Source: Aliagarivorans marinus DSM 23064 (GTDB lineage Bacteria; Pseudomonadota; Gammaproteobacteria; Enterobacterales; Celerinatantimonadaceae). From it: a DNA stretch of 64,000 bases. The stretch covers positions 124,001 through 188,000 of the forward strand of contig NZ_KE386908.1 in assembly GCF_000429485.1 (NCBI RefSeq). The letters run 5' to 3'. The position numbers and the translations under genes are program-made. How positions within the stretch are numbered: position 1 is the stretch's first letter; each line of letters starts with the position of its first letter. Below, in pieces: positions 8,661 through 16,985 of this stretch. The notes beneath the pieces were generated by a model that searched no databases, had not been told where the DNA came from, and was given only the letters and a program-made list of their open reading frames with translations.

Positions 8661-10187
8661 TCAGTTGCAGGCCGCGTTAAAACGGCTGCTGTCTGCGGGG
8701 CTGTAATCACAGCTACCGCCGATTGTGCACTGATACAGGTTGTTGTTATAGCTGTTGCTGGCGTGGCTGAAGATCATAAACCAGCCACCGTCGTCCCATA
8801 CCGAGGTGGGAATACCTTCTAGGCGGGCGTGCTCGGCGAGCGCTTGATACCAGGCGCGGATGTTATTGCAGTCCATCGCGCTCTTGTACTGGCCCCAGTC
8901 GGTTCCCCACTCACTGATGTAGATAGGCATGCCTTGGCCCACGCCATTGGCCCAGTTCTGCATGGTGGAGAAGGGGCCTTCCAAGTGCGAGCTGTTCCAG
9001 TCGGTCATATGGTTACCCTGACCATGGAAGGACCAAGGGTTGTAGTGGTGGAACGAGGCCATCAGGTAGCTGTCATCTCCGCCGCCCACAGCATCCAGAT
9101 TCGGCCAGCTTATGGCCATCTCATGGGCGCCAAACCATTGGTTGCCGCCAATGACTACGATGCGGGTGGGGGTGTTAGCGCGGATCTTATCGTAAGCCCG
9201 CCCGGTCATATGCCGCAGGTTATCAGGCGACATCGCACCGCCGCCAGATAGGTGAGGCTCGTTCAGAACCTGGAAGATCAGGCGATGGCTGCGGTCTTTG
9301 AAGATATCGCTGATATCGCTCCATAGCTGTTCCAGCATGGCGGCGTTGTTGCCATCTTTGATGGCCGCTTCATGGTGGGCATTGATCACCACAAACATAT
9401 CCTCGTAGCTCAGGGCGTGGTCCACGGTGTTAATCAGCTGCTGCAGGCGAGGGTGGTCGCGCTTTACTGTGCCGCTGTTATCTACCAGTGCTGAGCCGCC
9501 TATCGAGATGGTCCAGCTCACCGGGATACGCACATTGCGAAAGCCCTCGGCGTAGTAGGCATCGATTTTCTTGGATGCCGCTGCCAGAGTGGGCGAATGC
9601 TGATCGTTGTCGAACATCTGGCCAAGGTTAAAGCCGGTGCCCATCAAGGCTGCAGCCTCCAGCGCGGTGATTGGCTGATCGGGCATGGAAGCGCCGTTGT
9701 CACCTCCACCATCGCCGCCAGTATCGCCTCCACCGTTGTCACCTCCTCCATTGTCACCACCGCCGTTATCACCCCCACTATTGTCACCGCCCCCGTTATC
9801 TCCACCGCCATTCCCGCTTTCATCACAAACTGCGCCAGTAATTACGACCTGTTCTGCGCTGCTCGCGCCGTTGCTGCCGGTGATACCAAACTCGACGCTT
9901 TGCCCCGCAGCGATGGTGGCATTCCAGTTTAGGCTGGTGGCGCTGTAGCCATCAGTAGCGCTTAGCACGGCGTTCCAGCTAGAGCTTACCGAGGAGCCAT
10001 CGCTGTACTGCCAGTAGACGGTCCACCCCTCGATGGCTTCGGTGCCGCTGTTGGTGATGCGGATATTGGCCTGGAAGCCTTGGCCCCAGTCGTTGGCTAT
10101 TTCGTAGTCGCAGGTGGCCGCGGCTGCTGGTAAGCACAGCGGCAGGGTACAAGCTGCAGTGAGCATCGTGCGTTTCAGATTGAACAT
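8661..10187 (-). CDS. Secreted GH5 glycoside hydrolase (endo-glucanase/mannanase type) with N-terminal CBM2
   Basis: Extracellular polysaccharide endo-hydrolase. In order: signal peptide (about 1-23, ending PAAAA), a CBM2-type cellulose-binding module (about 24-122, Cys at each end, conserved GW and aromatic positions), a flexible GGGDN-repeat linker (about 127-166), and a GH5 catalytic domain (about 170-508). The acid/base Glu is in QVLNEPH (about 310), the nucleophile in IYISEWG (about 425), and other active-site motifs are VINAHHE and FHHYNPWSF. A cellulase is most likely; mannanase activity is possible given the mannose genes upstream. The second ATG (10187) is chosen since GGAG is nine bases before it but abuts the first ATG (10196). 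Confidence 0.92.
   Translation of the reverse strand: MFNLKRTMLTAACTLPLCLPAAAATCDYEIANDWGQGFQANIRITNSGTEAIEGWTVYWQYSDGSSVSSSWNAVLSATDGYSATSLNWNATIAAGQSVEFGITGSNGASSAEQVVITGAVCDESGNGGGDNGGGDNSGGDNGGGDNGGGDNGGGDTGGDGGGDNGASMPDQPITALEAAALMGTGFNLGQMFDNDQHSPTLAAASKKIDAYYAEGFRNVRIPVSWTISIGGSALVDNSGTVKRDHPRLQQLINTVDHALSYEDMFVVINAHHEAAIKDGNNAAMLEQLWSDISDIFKDRSHRLIFQVLNEPHLSGGGAMSPDNLRHMTGRAYDKIRANTPTRIVVIGGNQWFGAHEMAISWPNLDAVGGGDDSYLMASFHHYNPWSFHGQGNHMTDWNSSHLEGPFSTMQNWANGVGQGMPIYISEWGTDWGQYKSAMDCNNIRAWYQALAEHARLEGIPTSVWDDGGWFMIFSHASNSYNNNLYQCTIGGSCDYSPADSSRFNAACN
9690..9806 (-). repeat. Minisatellite coding the GGGDN linker
   Basis: About seven to eight near-identical 15-bp units encode (G/S)GGDN/T repeats between CBM2 and GH5. 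Gly/Asp linkers of this kind keep the binding module and catalytic domain flexible, and such repeats change length easily by slippage. Confidence 0.85.
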
Positions 10188-10436
10188 AAGCTTCATCTCC
10201 AGTTCCCTTGTCGATAGATAGTTGATGGGTCATTGCGGATAGATAACGCCATTGCTCTTTCTTTAAGGGCTTTGTCGATAAGCACTGCTCAAGCTATCTG
10301 ATGCAAAGCGGGTCTCCAGGCTAACATTCTGTTTCTACTTGTTTTTAAGTCAGCAAGCGGTGGCTTTGCCAAGGCTGAAAGATCAACAGCATCTACACCA
10401 TAGAACTGTTTTTAGAAGGGGTTAAGCGGTGAGACT

Positions 10437-10449
10437 GAGTTTCAAACTC
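10437..10449. promoter_or_regulatory. 13-bp palindrome, possible operator
   Basis: GAGTTTCAAACTC, symmetric about the central C. It shares the GTTTCA/TGAAAC core with the repeated motif upstream of the beta-mannosidase and the ABC binding-protein genes. It lies about 250 bp before the GH5 start, and binding by the LacI regulator is only a guess. Confidence 0.3.
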
Positions 10450-10501
10450 TTATTGATTAATTTGTGATCAGTGGGTTGATGAAGAAGGCCTGTATTAAGA
10501 C

Positions 10502-10538
10502 GCAGCTCCCCACGACTCAGTGGGAAGCTGCATTTTTT
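10502..10538 (+). terminator. Strong terminator-like hairpin with plus-strand U-tract
   Basis: Stem GCAGCTCCCCA/TGGGAAGCTGC (one mismatch), 8-nt loop, then ATTTTTT on the plus strand. The flanking genes are both on the minus strand. On that strand the stem is followed only by GTCTTAATA, so it could end manA weakly or end an unannotated rightward transcript. Confidence 0.6.
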
Positions 10539-10543
10539 AGCGC

Positions 10544-11737
10544 TCAGTTAAACGCCCGCGCCAGCGTACCTCGGCCCTGATAGCGATAAACCTTGGCGCT
10601 TTCACAAACAAAGGCCGACTCACCCGCACTGAGGGTGAGCAGCTGTTGCCCGGCGCAGATACTCACCTCGCCTTCGATACAGAACAAGATCTCAGCACCG
10701 CGCAGGTATTGCTGGTGGCCCTGCGGGTCGACGGTGAGCACCTCAAAGCCAAAGTCATCCACGGGCACTGGGTAGCAGCGCTTATTGTCCTGCTGATAGC
10801 TGGCCAGCTTCAGGGTATCCGGTGGGATCGGCACAAAGCGGGTATTGGCGATTAGCTCGTCTACATCGATGTACTTGGGGGTGAGCCCGGCGCGCAGCAC
10901 GTTGTCGGAGTTGGCCATAATCTCCAGCGCCACGCCCTGCACATAGGCGTGGGGCGTTTCAGCATGCAGGAACATCGCCTCGCCGGGGGCCAGTTCAACC
11001 ACGTTCAGCAACAGTGGTGAGAGCAGGCCGATATCATCCGGGTACTCGTCGCGAAAGCGCTCAATCAAGCGGTGGGCAGCTTGGGCCAGTGGGCCTTGAG
11101 CTGCTTGTAAGTGACCTTGTTTTAGCTGGTTCAGCACCTGTTGTTTGTGTGCGCCTTTCAGGTTCATCACCGCGGCAAAGAAGGCCTTTAGCCCGGTGGC
11201 TGTGGGGTTGGCCAGCAGGGCATCGCGCTCCGCTTGCAAAGCGTTAATCGCCGCTTGCTTAAACAGCAGCAGGATCTGCTCAATCGGTCGGAAGCCGTTC
11301 ATCGCGGTATAGGGGGTGAGCGCATACACCAGTTCGGGCTTGTGGTTGGCATCCTTGTAGTTGCGATTGGCGGCATCCAGCGCAATTCCGCGTTGGTTCT
11401 CGACGCGATAGCCCGCTTGCGCCTTATGGCGATTGGGATGCACCTGAATCGACAGCGGCTTGGCCGCCGCCAATACCTTGAACAGGTAGGGCAGCTCGCC
11501 AAAGCGCTGGTAGGTGTAATCGCCCAGCACACTCTTGGGCGACTGGTCGATAAGCTCCGAGAGCTTGAGCGGGCTGCCCGAGAGCTGCGAGCTGCCTTTC
11601 GGGTGCGCGCCCATCCAGATCTCCGCCTGCGGTTGCTGCGCCTCGTTGCTCAGGCCAAACATCTCACTGAAGGCGGTTGGGCTGCCCCATTGGTAGTGTT
11701 GGATGCAGTTATCAAGCTTGTACAGCGTGGTAGTCAT
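10544..11737 (-). CDS. manA: Mannose-6-phosphate isomerase, class I
   Basis: Zinc enzyme interconverting mannose-6-phosphate and fructose-6-phosphate, the entry of mannose into glycolysis. About 397 aa, the usual type-I length. Zinc-site motifs seen: SIQVHPNRHKAQAGY (about 95-109), KPELVYALTPY (about 133-143) and the later EIMANSDNVLRAGLTPKYID. It is the last gene of a mannoside operon, just after beta-mannosidase (stop 11749). The second ATG (11737) is chosen because AAGG lies nine bases before it; the first ATG (11746) directly abuts that AAGG. Confidence 0.95.
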   Translation of the reverse strand: MTTTLYKLDNCIQHYQWGSPTAFSEMFGLSNEAQQPQAEIWMGAHPKGSSQLSGSPLKLSELIDQSPKSVLGDYTYQRFGELPYLFKVLAAAKPLSIQVHPNRHKAQAGYRVENQRGIALDAANRNYKDANHKPELVYALTPYTAMNGFRPIEQILLLFKQAAINALQAERDALLANPTATGLKAFFAAVMNLKGAHKQQVLNQLKQGHLQAAQGPLAQAAHRLIERFRDEYPDDIGLLSPLLLNVVELAPGEAMFLHAETPHAYVQGVALEIMANSDNVLRAGLTPKYIDVDELIANTRFVPIPPDTLKLASYQQDNKRCYPVPVDDFGFEVLTVDPQGHQQYLRGAEILFCIEGEVSICAGQQLLTLSAGESAFVCESAKVYRYQGRGTLARAFN

Positions 11738-11748
11738 GCTCGGCATCC

Positions 11749-14172
11749 TTAGTAGCTGTGGCTCAGGTCGTAGACCCGCAAGCTTTGCTGCAGGCTGGCC
11801 AGATCATCACCCAAGTAGCGCACGGTCTTTGGCTGGCCCGGTAGCAAGGTGAAGCTGGAGTCGCTAAAGCGGCCATCGCCATCGTGCTCCAAGTGAACAA
11901 AGAAGGCCGGTTTATCGCTGCTAAGCACGATGCTGTCGCCCTTGATGCCCACAGAAATGTTCGCCTTCTCGATGGCCACCCCTTTTAGCTCTGGGATCGG
12001 GAACCAGGTGTTTTGCAACGCGGCCGCGCCGCCATCAGCGTCGAACAACTCGGCGAAGAAGAAGCCGGTATCGGCGTGCGACTGCCATTGGCCTTTATCC
12101 AGCGACCACACCACTTGGTTGGCATCGGCCTCGGCTTGCGCCTGCCAATCCCATTGTCCTAGCACTTCGCCCTGCCAGCTCATCCAGTACACCCGGCCTT
12201 TTAGCGCATGAGCGTTGCGGCTGTTGTTGCTTAGCCGCAGGGTGATGGCGTCTTCGGTCTCTTGGAAGGGAATGTACTGCGGCGCAAAGAAGCGCTTGGC
12301 ATGGTAGTGCAGTTGCTTCCAGCGGCCGCTATATTCGATGCTCGACCATGAGCTTACCGGCCAGTTGTCGTTGAGCTGCCAGTAGAGCATGCCACGGCAG
12401 GTGGGGCTCTCTGAGCGCCAGTACTCACAGGCGGTTTTGATCGCGATGGCCTGCTGCACTTGGCTCAGGTAGAGCATCTGCTCGAAGCTTGCCGGGAAGC
12501 GGAAATAGCGGGTAAACATCTCAGTGATGATGCTGTTGCCGCTGGCGTTCTTTTGGTGGCTCTCGAATGTCGGCGAGGTCACGTTCCAATCCGACTCGGG
12601 CACAAAGCGTTTTACCTCGGCCAGCGATGGCCACGACTGATAGCCAAACTCAGAGCAGAAGCGTGGTTGGATCTTCAGGTAGTCCTTGAACGACGCGCCG
12701 GAGTGCCACACATCCCAAAAGTGCATATCGCCACGGTTGTCTTCGTGCCAGGCATCGCCATAGTCGAGGTCGCCGTTGCATGGCGAGCTGGCCCAGAAGC
12801 GGCGGCTTGGGTCTTCCTCACGAATGGTTTGGCCAACCACCCGATTCAGGCGGTCGTAGTTAACCGTGTACTTGACCTTGTCGGCCTTGGACTCGGGGTA
12901 CCAGTTGAGTGCGCCAATCACCTCGTTGTCGCCACACCACAGGGCGATACAGCTGTAGTCGCGCAGGCGGCGGATCTGATCGCGCAGCTCCGGCACCACA
13001 TCGGCAATAAATTCATCGGTTGAGGGGTAGAGCGAGCAGGCGAACATCATGTCCTGCCACACCATCAGGCCTAGCTCGTCGCAGAGCTGATAGAACAGGT
13101 CCGACTCATACTGGCCGCCGCCCCATACCCGGATCATGTTCATATTGGCATCAACTGCCGCCTGTAGTAGTTGGCGGTAGCGCGCTTCCGTCTCGTTACT
13201 CGGGCGAGCATCAATCGGGATCCAGTTGGCGCCCTTGGCAGTAATGGGGAAGTCGTTTAGCTGAAACTCCATGGCCGAACCGATGCTGTCTTCGGCATCG
13301 TTGAGCACCAACTTGCGCAGGCCGATACGCTTGCTGATCTGCTGACCATCCAAGCACACGGTGAGCGGATAAAGCGGTTGCTCGCCATAGCCAGCAGGCC
13401 ACCACAGCTCGGGCTGCTCAATGTGGAAGCTGGCACAGCTACTGCTATTGGCATCGCTGCTGATCTGCTGTTTAAGCTCGCCTAAGCTTAGCTCAATGGG
13501 CTGCCCGGCAATTGGGTCATGCTGCACGCTGACCTTGACCACCACGCTGCCATCGCGCTGCCAGAACTGCTCGGTGCTCACGCGCTCTAAGCGGCATTCG
13601 CGTACCGGCACCAGCTCAATGGCATCGTAGATCCCCGATACCATCAAGCAGATCCCCCAGTCCCAACCCGCATGGCATTGGGTTTTGCGCAGCAGGTTCA
13701 TATGCGGGATCTGGTTGTTGCTGCCCATCGATGACGGGATCGGGAAGGGCAGACGCTCCGCGCGCGCCTTGGCCTCCACATCGGCGCGGGCAAAGCGCAC
13801 TTCAATCTGGTTCTCGCCAAGCTTTACGAAGGGCTTAATGTCCACCCGATACAGGCGGAACATATTGCTGCATGCCAGCACCTCTTGGCCGTTTATCAGT
13901 ACCCTGGCCACGGTATCCACCCGCCCCAGTTTTAGATCCAGTGCACTGGCGCTGAGCGCCTGCTCATCAACCATGAAACTTCGGCTGATCTGCCACTCAG
14001 ATTCGCCGACCCACTGTACGTTTTTCTCGTTGGTGCCGTAGTAGGGGTCTTCAATCAGTCCAGCTGCCAACAGGGCGCTATGATTATCGCCCGGCAGGGT
14101 CATGGGAACACTGATATGAGGATGTTGCGGTGAGCTCAGTTGCCACTCGCCATTTAAGTCAATCAACGACAT
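11749..14172 (-). CDS. Beta-mannosidase, glycoside hydrolase family 2
   Basis: Exo-enzyme releasing mannose from the non-reducing end of beta-mannosides and manno-oligosaccharides. 807 aa with the GH2 order: sugar-binding jelly roll (N-terminal DLNGEWQL to about 180), immunoglobulin-like domain, TIM barrel, and C-terminal beta domains. WVGESEW and WAGWDWG-like segments (HAGWDWGICL) are characteristic of mannosidases. Acid/base Glu in WCGDNEVIG (about 415), nucleophile Glu in CSEFGYQSWPS (about 508). No signal peptide, so it is cytoplasmic and acts on imported oligosaccharides. Its stop is 11 bp before manA. Upstream lie two copies of an ATGAAACWTTKGG motif. Confidence 0.94.
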   Translation of the reverse strand: MSLIDLNGEWQLSSPQHPHISVPMTLPGDNHSALLAAGLIEDPYYGTNEKNVQWVGESEWQISRSFMVDEQALSASALDLKLGRVDTVARVLINGQEVLACSNMFRLYRVDIKPFVKLGENQIEVRFARADVEAKARAERLPFPIPSSMGSNNQIPHMNLLRKTQCHAGWDWGICLMVSGIYDAIELVPVRECRLERVSTEQFWQRDGSVVVKVSVQHDPIAGQPIELSLGELKQQISSDANSSSCASFHIEQPELWWPAGYGEQPLYPLTVCLDGQQISKRIGLRKLVLNDAEDSIGSAMEFQLNDFPITAKGANWIPIDARPSNETEARYRQLLQAAVDANMNMIRVWGGGQYESDLFYQLCDELGLMVWQDMMFACSLYPSTDEFIADVVPELRDQIRRLRDYSCIALWCGDNEVIGALNWYPESKADKVKYTVNYDRLNRVVGQTIREEDPSRRFWASSPCNGDLDYGDAWHEDNRGDMHFWDVWHSGASFKDYLKIQPRFCSEFGYQSWPSLAEVKRFVPESDWNVTSPTFESHQKNASGNSIITEMFTRYFRFPASFEQMLYLSQVQQAIAIKTACEYWRSESPTCRGMLYWQLNDNWPVSSWSSIEYSGRWKQLHYHAKRFFAPQYIPFQETEDAITLRLSNNSRNAHALKGRVYWMSWQGEVLGQWDWQAQAEADANQVVWSLDKGQWQSHADTGFFFAELFDADGGAAALQNTWFPIPELKGVAIEKANISVGIKGDSIVLSSDKPAFFVHLEHDGDGRFSDSSFTLLPGQPKTVRYLGDDLASLQQSLRVYDLSHSY

Positions 14173-14758
14173 TGAGGTATCTCCAACTGGGCGCTTGCTG
14201 GCGCCGTCGTTCGCGCTGGCAGAAGATAATTGCCTACACCATGCGCATGAATATTAGGGAGATAGTAGGCAGAGCAGGGCCTTTGCCACTGTGCGTGGAC
14301 ACGCGTTTTGGGGGCGATGAAACATTGGGATGTTGAAAAGGGGAAGTGGTGCACGGTGCAGTGGGGAGCTATGAAACTTTTGGGAAATAAAGAGTAGAGC
14401 GGAAGCAGTCTTCGTTGTGTGTTAGAAAGATTGGTTTGACTTTTGTGGTGGTACTCATCAATGATTCTTCCTGACAGCATTACTGCGATGCTGAGTGCAG
14501 ACTTAGCAGAGTTGCCTGCTCCCAGTTTCGCATGGGTACTCTACCTTTTGCTTGTACGGCCCGTTATAATTATAACCTAGGGGTAAGTAAGAGTTTGAAA
14601 GGGGATCGTTAAGTTCTATCCCATGAGCCCCGATTACTTGAAAAACAGCCCCTCTTATATAGTTAAATGCATTTACTATTTTGATGTAAGTTGCTTTTTT
14701 AAGCTGCCTTTAAAGTTTGCAGTTTTACTTCGCGTTCTCATTTAATTCTTGTTCGGTT
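14173..14758. other. Intergenic region, 586 bp, beta-mannosidase promoter side and edge of AT-rich island
   Basis: The left half holds the beta-mannosidase promoter region and two ATGAAAC-type motifs 54 bp apart. Composition turns AT-rich from about 14480 onwards. A 14-bp perfect palindrome GTTATAATTATAAC lies at 14563-14576. No ORF here looks real. Confidence 0.5.
14314..14384. promoter_or_regulatory. Pair of direct-repeat motifs, candidate LacI-family operators
   Basis: GCGATGAAACATTGGG (14314-14329) and GCTATGAAACTTTTGGG (14368-14384), with starts exactly 54 bp apart, 142-212 bp before the beta-mannosidase start. The same core occurs twice, again 54 bp apart, upstream of the ABC binding-protein gene at 25531 and 25585. 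The regulator is unproven; the LacI protein at 25532-26596 is the obvious candidate. Confidence 0.4.
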
Positions 14759-15595
14759 TTAATTTACCTTCCTCGCGAATTCAAGCTTATTCTTTCTTAA
14801 GTACACGCCTCTCGCAATTGCAATTAGCATAAAGAAGTGGTAGCAGAAATAGTTAGCCAGATTAACTATTTCGCCAGTGGAGGATGGTGTTGTCCAGTTC
14901 AATATAGAGGCTAGTTGATAGGTTACGAATAGGATGGAGGTGAAGGTGAGCATATCAACTACTTTTTTGAGTTGGCTGTCTTTCAATTTTTGTTCTGAAA
15001 TCCTACTAGGCAAAAGTGTCAGATATGTAATGGCAGTCATTTCCAAGAATATCTTAGTTCCTCCGTAAACGTACTGAGAACCTGATAAATATTCTGTCCC
15101 CCAGTTAAAAAAACGGGATAATTGCAATATTACAGTGTACGCTAAAGGTGCTGATAGGAATGATAATAAAGACTTGGTGGATAAGTTTTTATAACTTATC
15201 GGTAGTTTCTTTATTGATTTGCTGAATGATTTGTGATAAACGAAAAGGACGCTTAATAGTGCTAATATTAATAATGATATTAGCTTTTCCGATAAAGATG
15301 ATTTGTTTTTTTGTTTGTTAGTCGGGTAATTTATTTCTATGTCGTTAATTATATTGGTTTCCAATCCTTCTTCTAGCCAATTCAACTCATTAGGCAAATC
15401 TGAGTCATAAGGAATATGTTTGCCGTTGCTTTTCCTTAACGCTGTAATTATTTTTTCGGCTTGAGATGAGCTTGTTTCAAGGAGTTTGGAAACCTCATAG
15501 ACTTCATTTTTTATGATGCTTTTTTCAAACTTATCAATCTCTGTAGTAGACAGTTTCTTTTTTAGTCTCTTTTTTATTTTTTCGTCGATTTTCAT
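14759..15595 (-). CDS. Unrecognised AT-rich membrane protein
   Basis: 278 aa, not recognised. The N-terminal 100 residues are soluble, strongly charged and helical (Lys/Glu-rich start MKIDEKIKKRLKKKLS). Hydrophobic segments follow near 105-125, 143-165, 180-198, 212-235 and 245-265, so about four or five membrane spans with a basic C terminus. Base composition and codon use (AAA, ATT, TTA-rich) are strikingly unlike the GC-rich genes on both sides, which suggests recent transfer. AGGGAT lies eight bases before the ATG, supporting real translation. It splits the mannoside genes from the kinase-transporter block. No neighbour shares its composition, so it looks like a single-gene insertion. A defence or phage-related role is possible but not supported by any motif. 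Confidence 0.75.
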   Translation of the reverse strand: MKIDEKIKKRLKKKLSTTEIDKFEKSIIKNEVYEVSKLLETSSSQAEKIITALRKSNGKHIPYDSDLPNELNWLEEGLETNIINDIEINYPTNKQKNKSSLSEKLISLLILALLSVLFVYHKSFSKSIKKLPISYKNLSTKSLLSFLSAPLAYTVILQLSRFFNWGTEYLSGSQYVYGGTKIFLEMTAITYLTLLPSRISEQKLKDSQLKKVVDMLTFTSILFVTYQLASILNWTTPSSTGEIVNLANYFCYHFFMLIAIARGVYLRKNKLEFARKVN

Positions 15596-16085
15596 TATTC
15601 ATCCCTAAATTAGTTTTAAAAATGGCGACTATGGTTGTCTTCACATATCCTTTTGCGGTTCGCTTGGTTGCCTTGTGATATTTTTGTGAGTGTTTTTATC
15701 TTAATGTAGTTGACTTTGTTTGAGTTTATAGTTGGCTGATGAAAAACACAATAGGGTGGTTTGAGGCAGTGTTTTTGATTGGGGATATTTTAACTATGGG
15801 GCTTGGGTTTCGTTTATTTCGGACAAGTTTTGTGATACTTGACACTGAGTCTTAAGCCGCCGTTATAAAAGGTAGATTCTGCCATTTTCTGTTTGAGGAC
15901 ATGCTGAAAAGTGGTATTTGAACGATAGGTCTGACGGCTGTGTACCTACTGCTCTAGGTTACTCGGCGTTACTTAACCCTCTTAACTTTAAGACGATATT
16001 TTCAAACCAAAGGTAAGTTAGCAAGTTCTGTGTAAGTGATGCCGCAGATCCTGCGGCGTGTTATCCCATCAAGTATCTAGCAACA
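15596..16085. other. Intergenic AT-rich region, 490 bp
   Basis: Continues the AT-rich tract upstream of the orphan membrane gene. No ORF, tRNA or inverted terminal repeats that I can recognise. A stem-loop GCCGCAG-ATC-CTGCGGC (16041-16057) lies just past the end of the ROK kinase gene and may end its transcript, although it lacks a U-tract. Confidence 0.5.
16041..16057 (-). terminator. Possible terminator hairpin after the ROK kinase
   Basis: Perfect 7-bp GC-rich stem with a 3-nt loop, 29 bp after the stop of the kinase gene on the minus strand. No T run follows, so either a non-canonical terminator or an mRNA-end stabiliser. Confidence 0.35.
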
Positions 16086-16985
16086 TCAATCCCTAGCCAA
16101 CCAAGCCGCCCCTCTAACCCCACTACTATCCCCATACTTCGCCTTGCGGATCTGTACCCGTGGCTCTGCGGCGAAGATGTAATTGCCGATGACCTCGGAT
16201 ACATCTGGGTAGAGGCTATCGACATTTGAAAAGCCGCCGCCGAACACGATGGTGTGTGGGTCGAGGATGTTGGTGACGGCGGCCAGGCTACGGGCCAGTT
16301 GGTCTACATAGAGCTCGTAGGCGGCTTTGGCTTGGCTGTCGCCTTGTTGGGCGAGCTCGATGATCTGCTGGGCTTTCAGGTCTTTGCCGTACTTGCGGTT
16401 GTATTGCTGGGCGAAGCCGGTACCGGAGAGGTATTGCTCGATGCAGTGGCTGCGGCCGCAGTAGCAGGGGCCGGTTTCACCGTCTTTGTCCAGCTCAAAG
16501 TCCGGTAGTGGGTTGTGGCCCCATTCGCCGCTAATCGCGTTGGCGCCGGTGAGCACTTGTTGGTTGATCACCACACCGCCGCCGCAGCCGGTGCCCAATA
16601 TGACGCCGAATACGATCTCGCTGCCCGCACCTGCGCCATCGACCGCTTCTGACAGGGCGAAGCAGTTGGCGTCGTTGGCAATACGTACATCTTTGCCGAG
16701 GCGCTGTTTTAAGTCTCCAACTACGTCTTGGCCAATTAAGAAGGTGCTGTTGGCGTTTTGCATCAGCCCGGTGACCGGCGACACTGCGCCGGGCAGGCCG
16801 CAGCCGATGCGGGCGAAGTTACCGACCTTGCTCTCGACATAGGTGATTAAGTCCACCACACAGTCGAGAAAGTTTGGGTAGTTCTTTGGGGTAGCCACGC
16901 GGTGGACAAACAGCTCTTGGCCGTCGCTGTCCAGTACCTTAGCTTCTATCTTGGTACCACCGATATCCAAGCCGACCAGTTTCAT
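16086..16985 (-). CDS. mak: ROK-family sugar kinase, manno(fructo)kinase type
   Basis: ATP-dependent kinase, most like E. coli Mak, which phosphorylates mannose or fructose at C6. Seen: N-terminal phosphate-binding DIGGTKIEAK (6-15), NANST (78-82), catalytic Asp in NDANCFALSEAVDG (about 102-115), GTGCGGGV, EWGHNPLP, the ROK zinc motif CYCGRSHCIEQYLSGTG (about 176-192), and C-terminal AKYGDSSGVRGAAWL, nearly identical to the end of Mak. 299 aa is normal. It overlaps the upstream GH3 gene by 4 bp (ATGA), so it is co-translated with it. With ManA it would turn released mannose into fructose-6-phosphate. N-acetylglucosamine or glucose kinase are less likely alternatives. Confidence 0.88.
   Translation of the reverse strand: MKLVGLDIGGTKIEAKVLDSDGQELFVHRVATPKNYPNFLDCVVDLITYVESKVGNFARIGCGLPGAVSPVTGLMQNANSTFLIGQDVVGDLKQRLGKDVRIANDANCFALSEAVDGAGAGSEIVFGVILGTGCGGGVVINQQVLTGANAISGEWGHNPLPDFELDKDGETGPCYCGRSHCIEQYLSGTGFAQQYNRKYGKDLKAQQIIELAQQGDSQAKAAYELYVDQLARSLAAVTNILDPHTIVFGGGFSNVDSLYPDVSEVIGNYIFAAEPRVQIRKAKYGDSSGVRGAAWLARD

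Larger units (their letters stand above)
10197..10543. other. Intergenic region, 347 bp, upstream of the GH5 gene
   Basis: Lies between two leftward genes. Contains the GH5 promoter region, a 13-bp palindrome GAGTTTCAAACTC (10437-10449) with a GTTTCA core, and, at the manA end, a hairpin whose T run is on the plus strand. No convincing ORF. Confidence 0.5.

Noticed and set aside
9685..9948. Plus-strand Pro/Ser-rich ORF opposite the cellulase linker
   Set aside because: It is the antisense reading of the GGGDN minisatellite, which yields SPPPLSPPP repeats in any long open frame.
14163..14480. 105-aa minus-strand ORF upstream of beta-mannosidase
   Set aside because: No ribosome site, no domain-like pattern and it overlaps the beta-mannosidase start and the candidate operators.
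14563..14576. Perfect palindrome GTTATAATTATAAC as an operator
   Set aside because: Lies in a strongly AT-rich tract where such palindromes arise by chance, and no second copy was seen.
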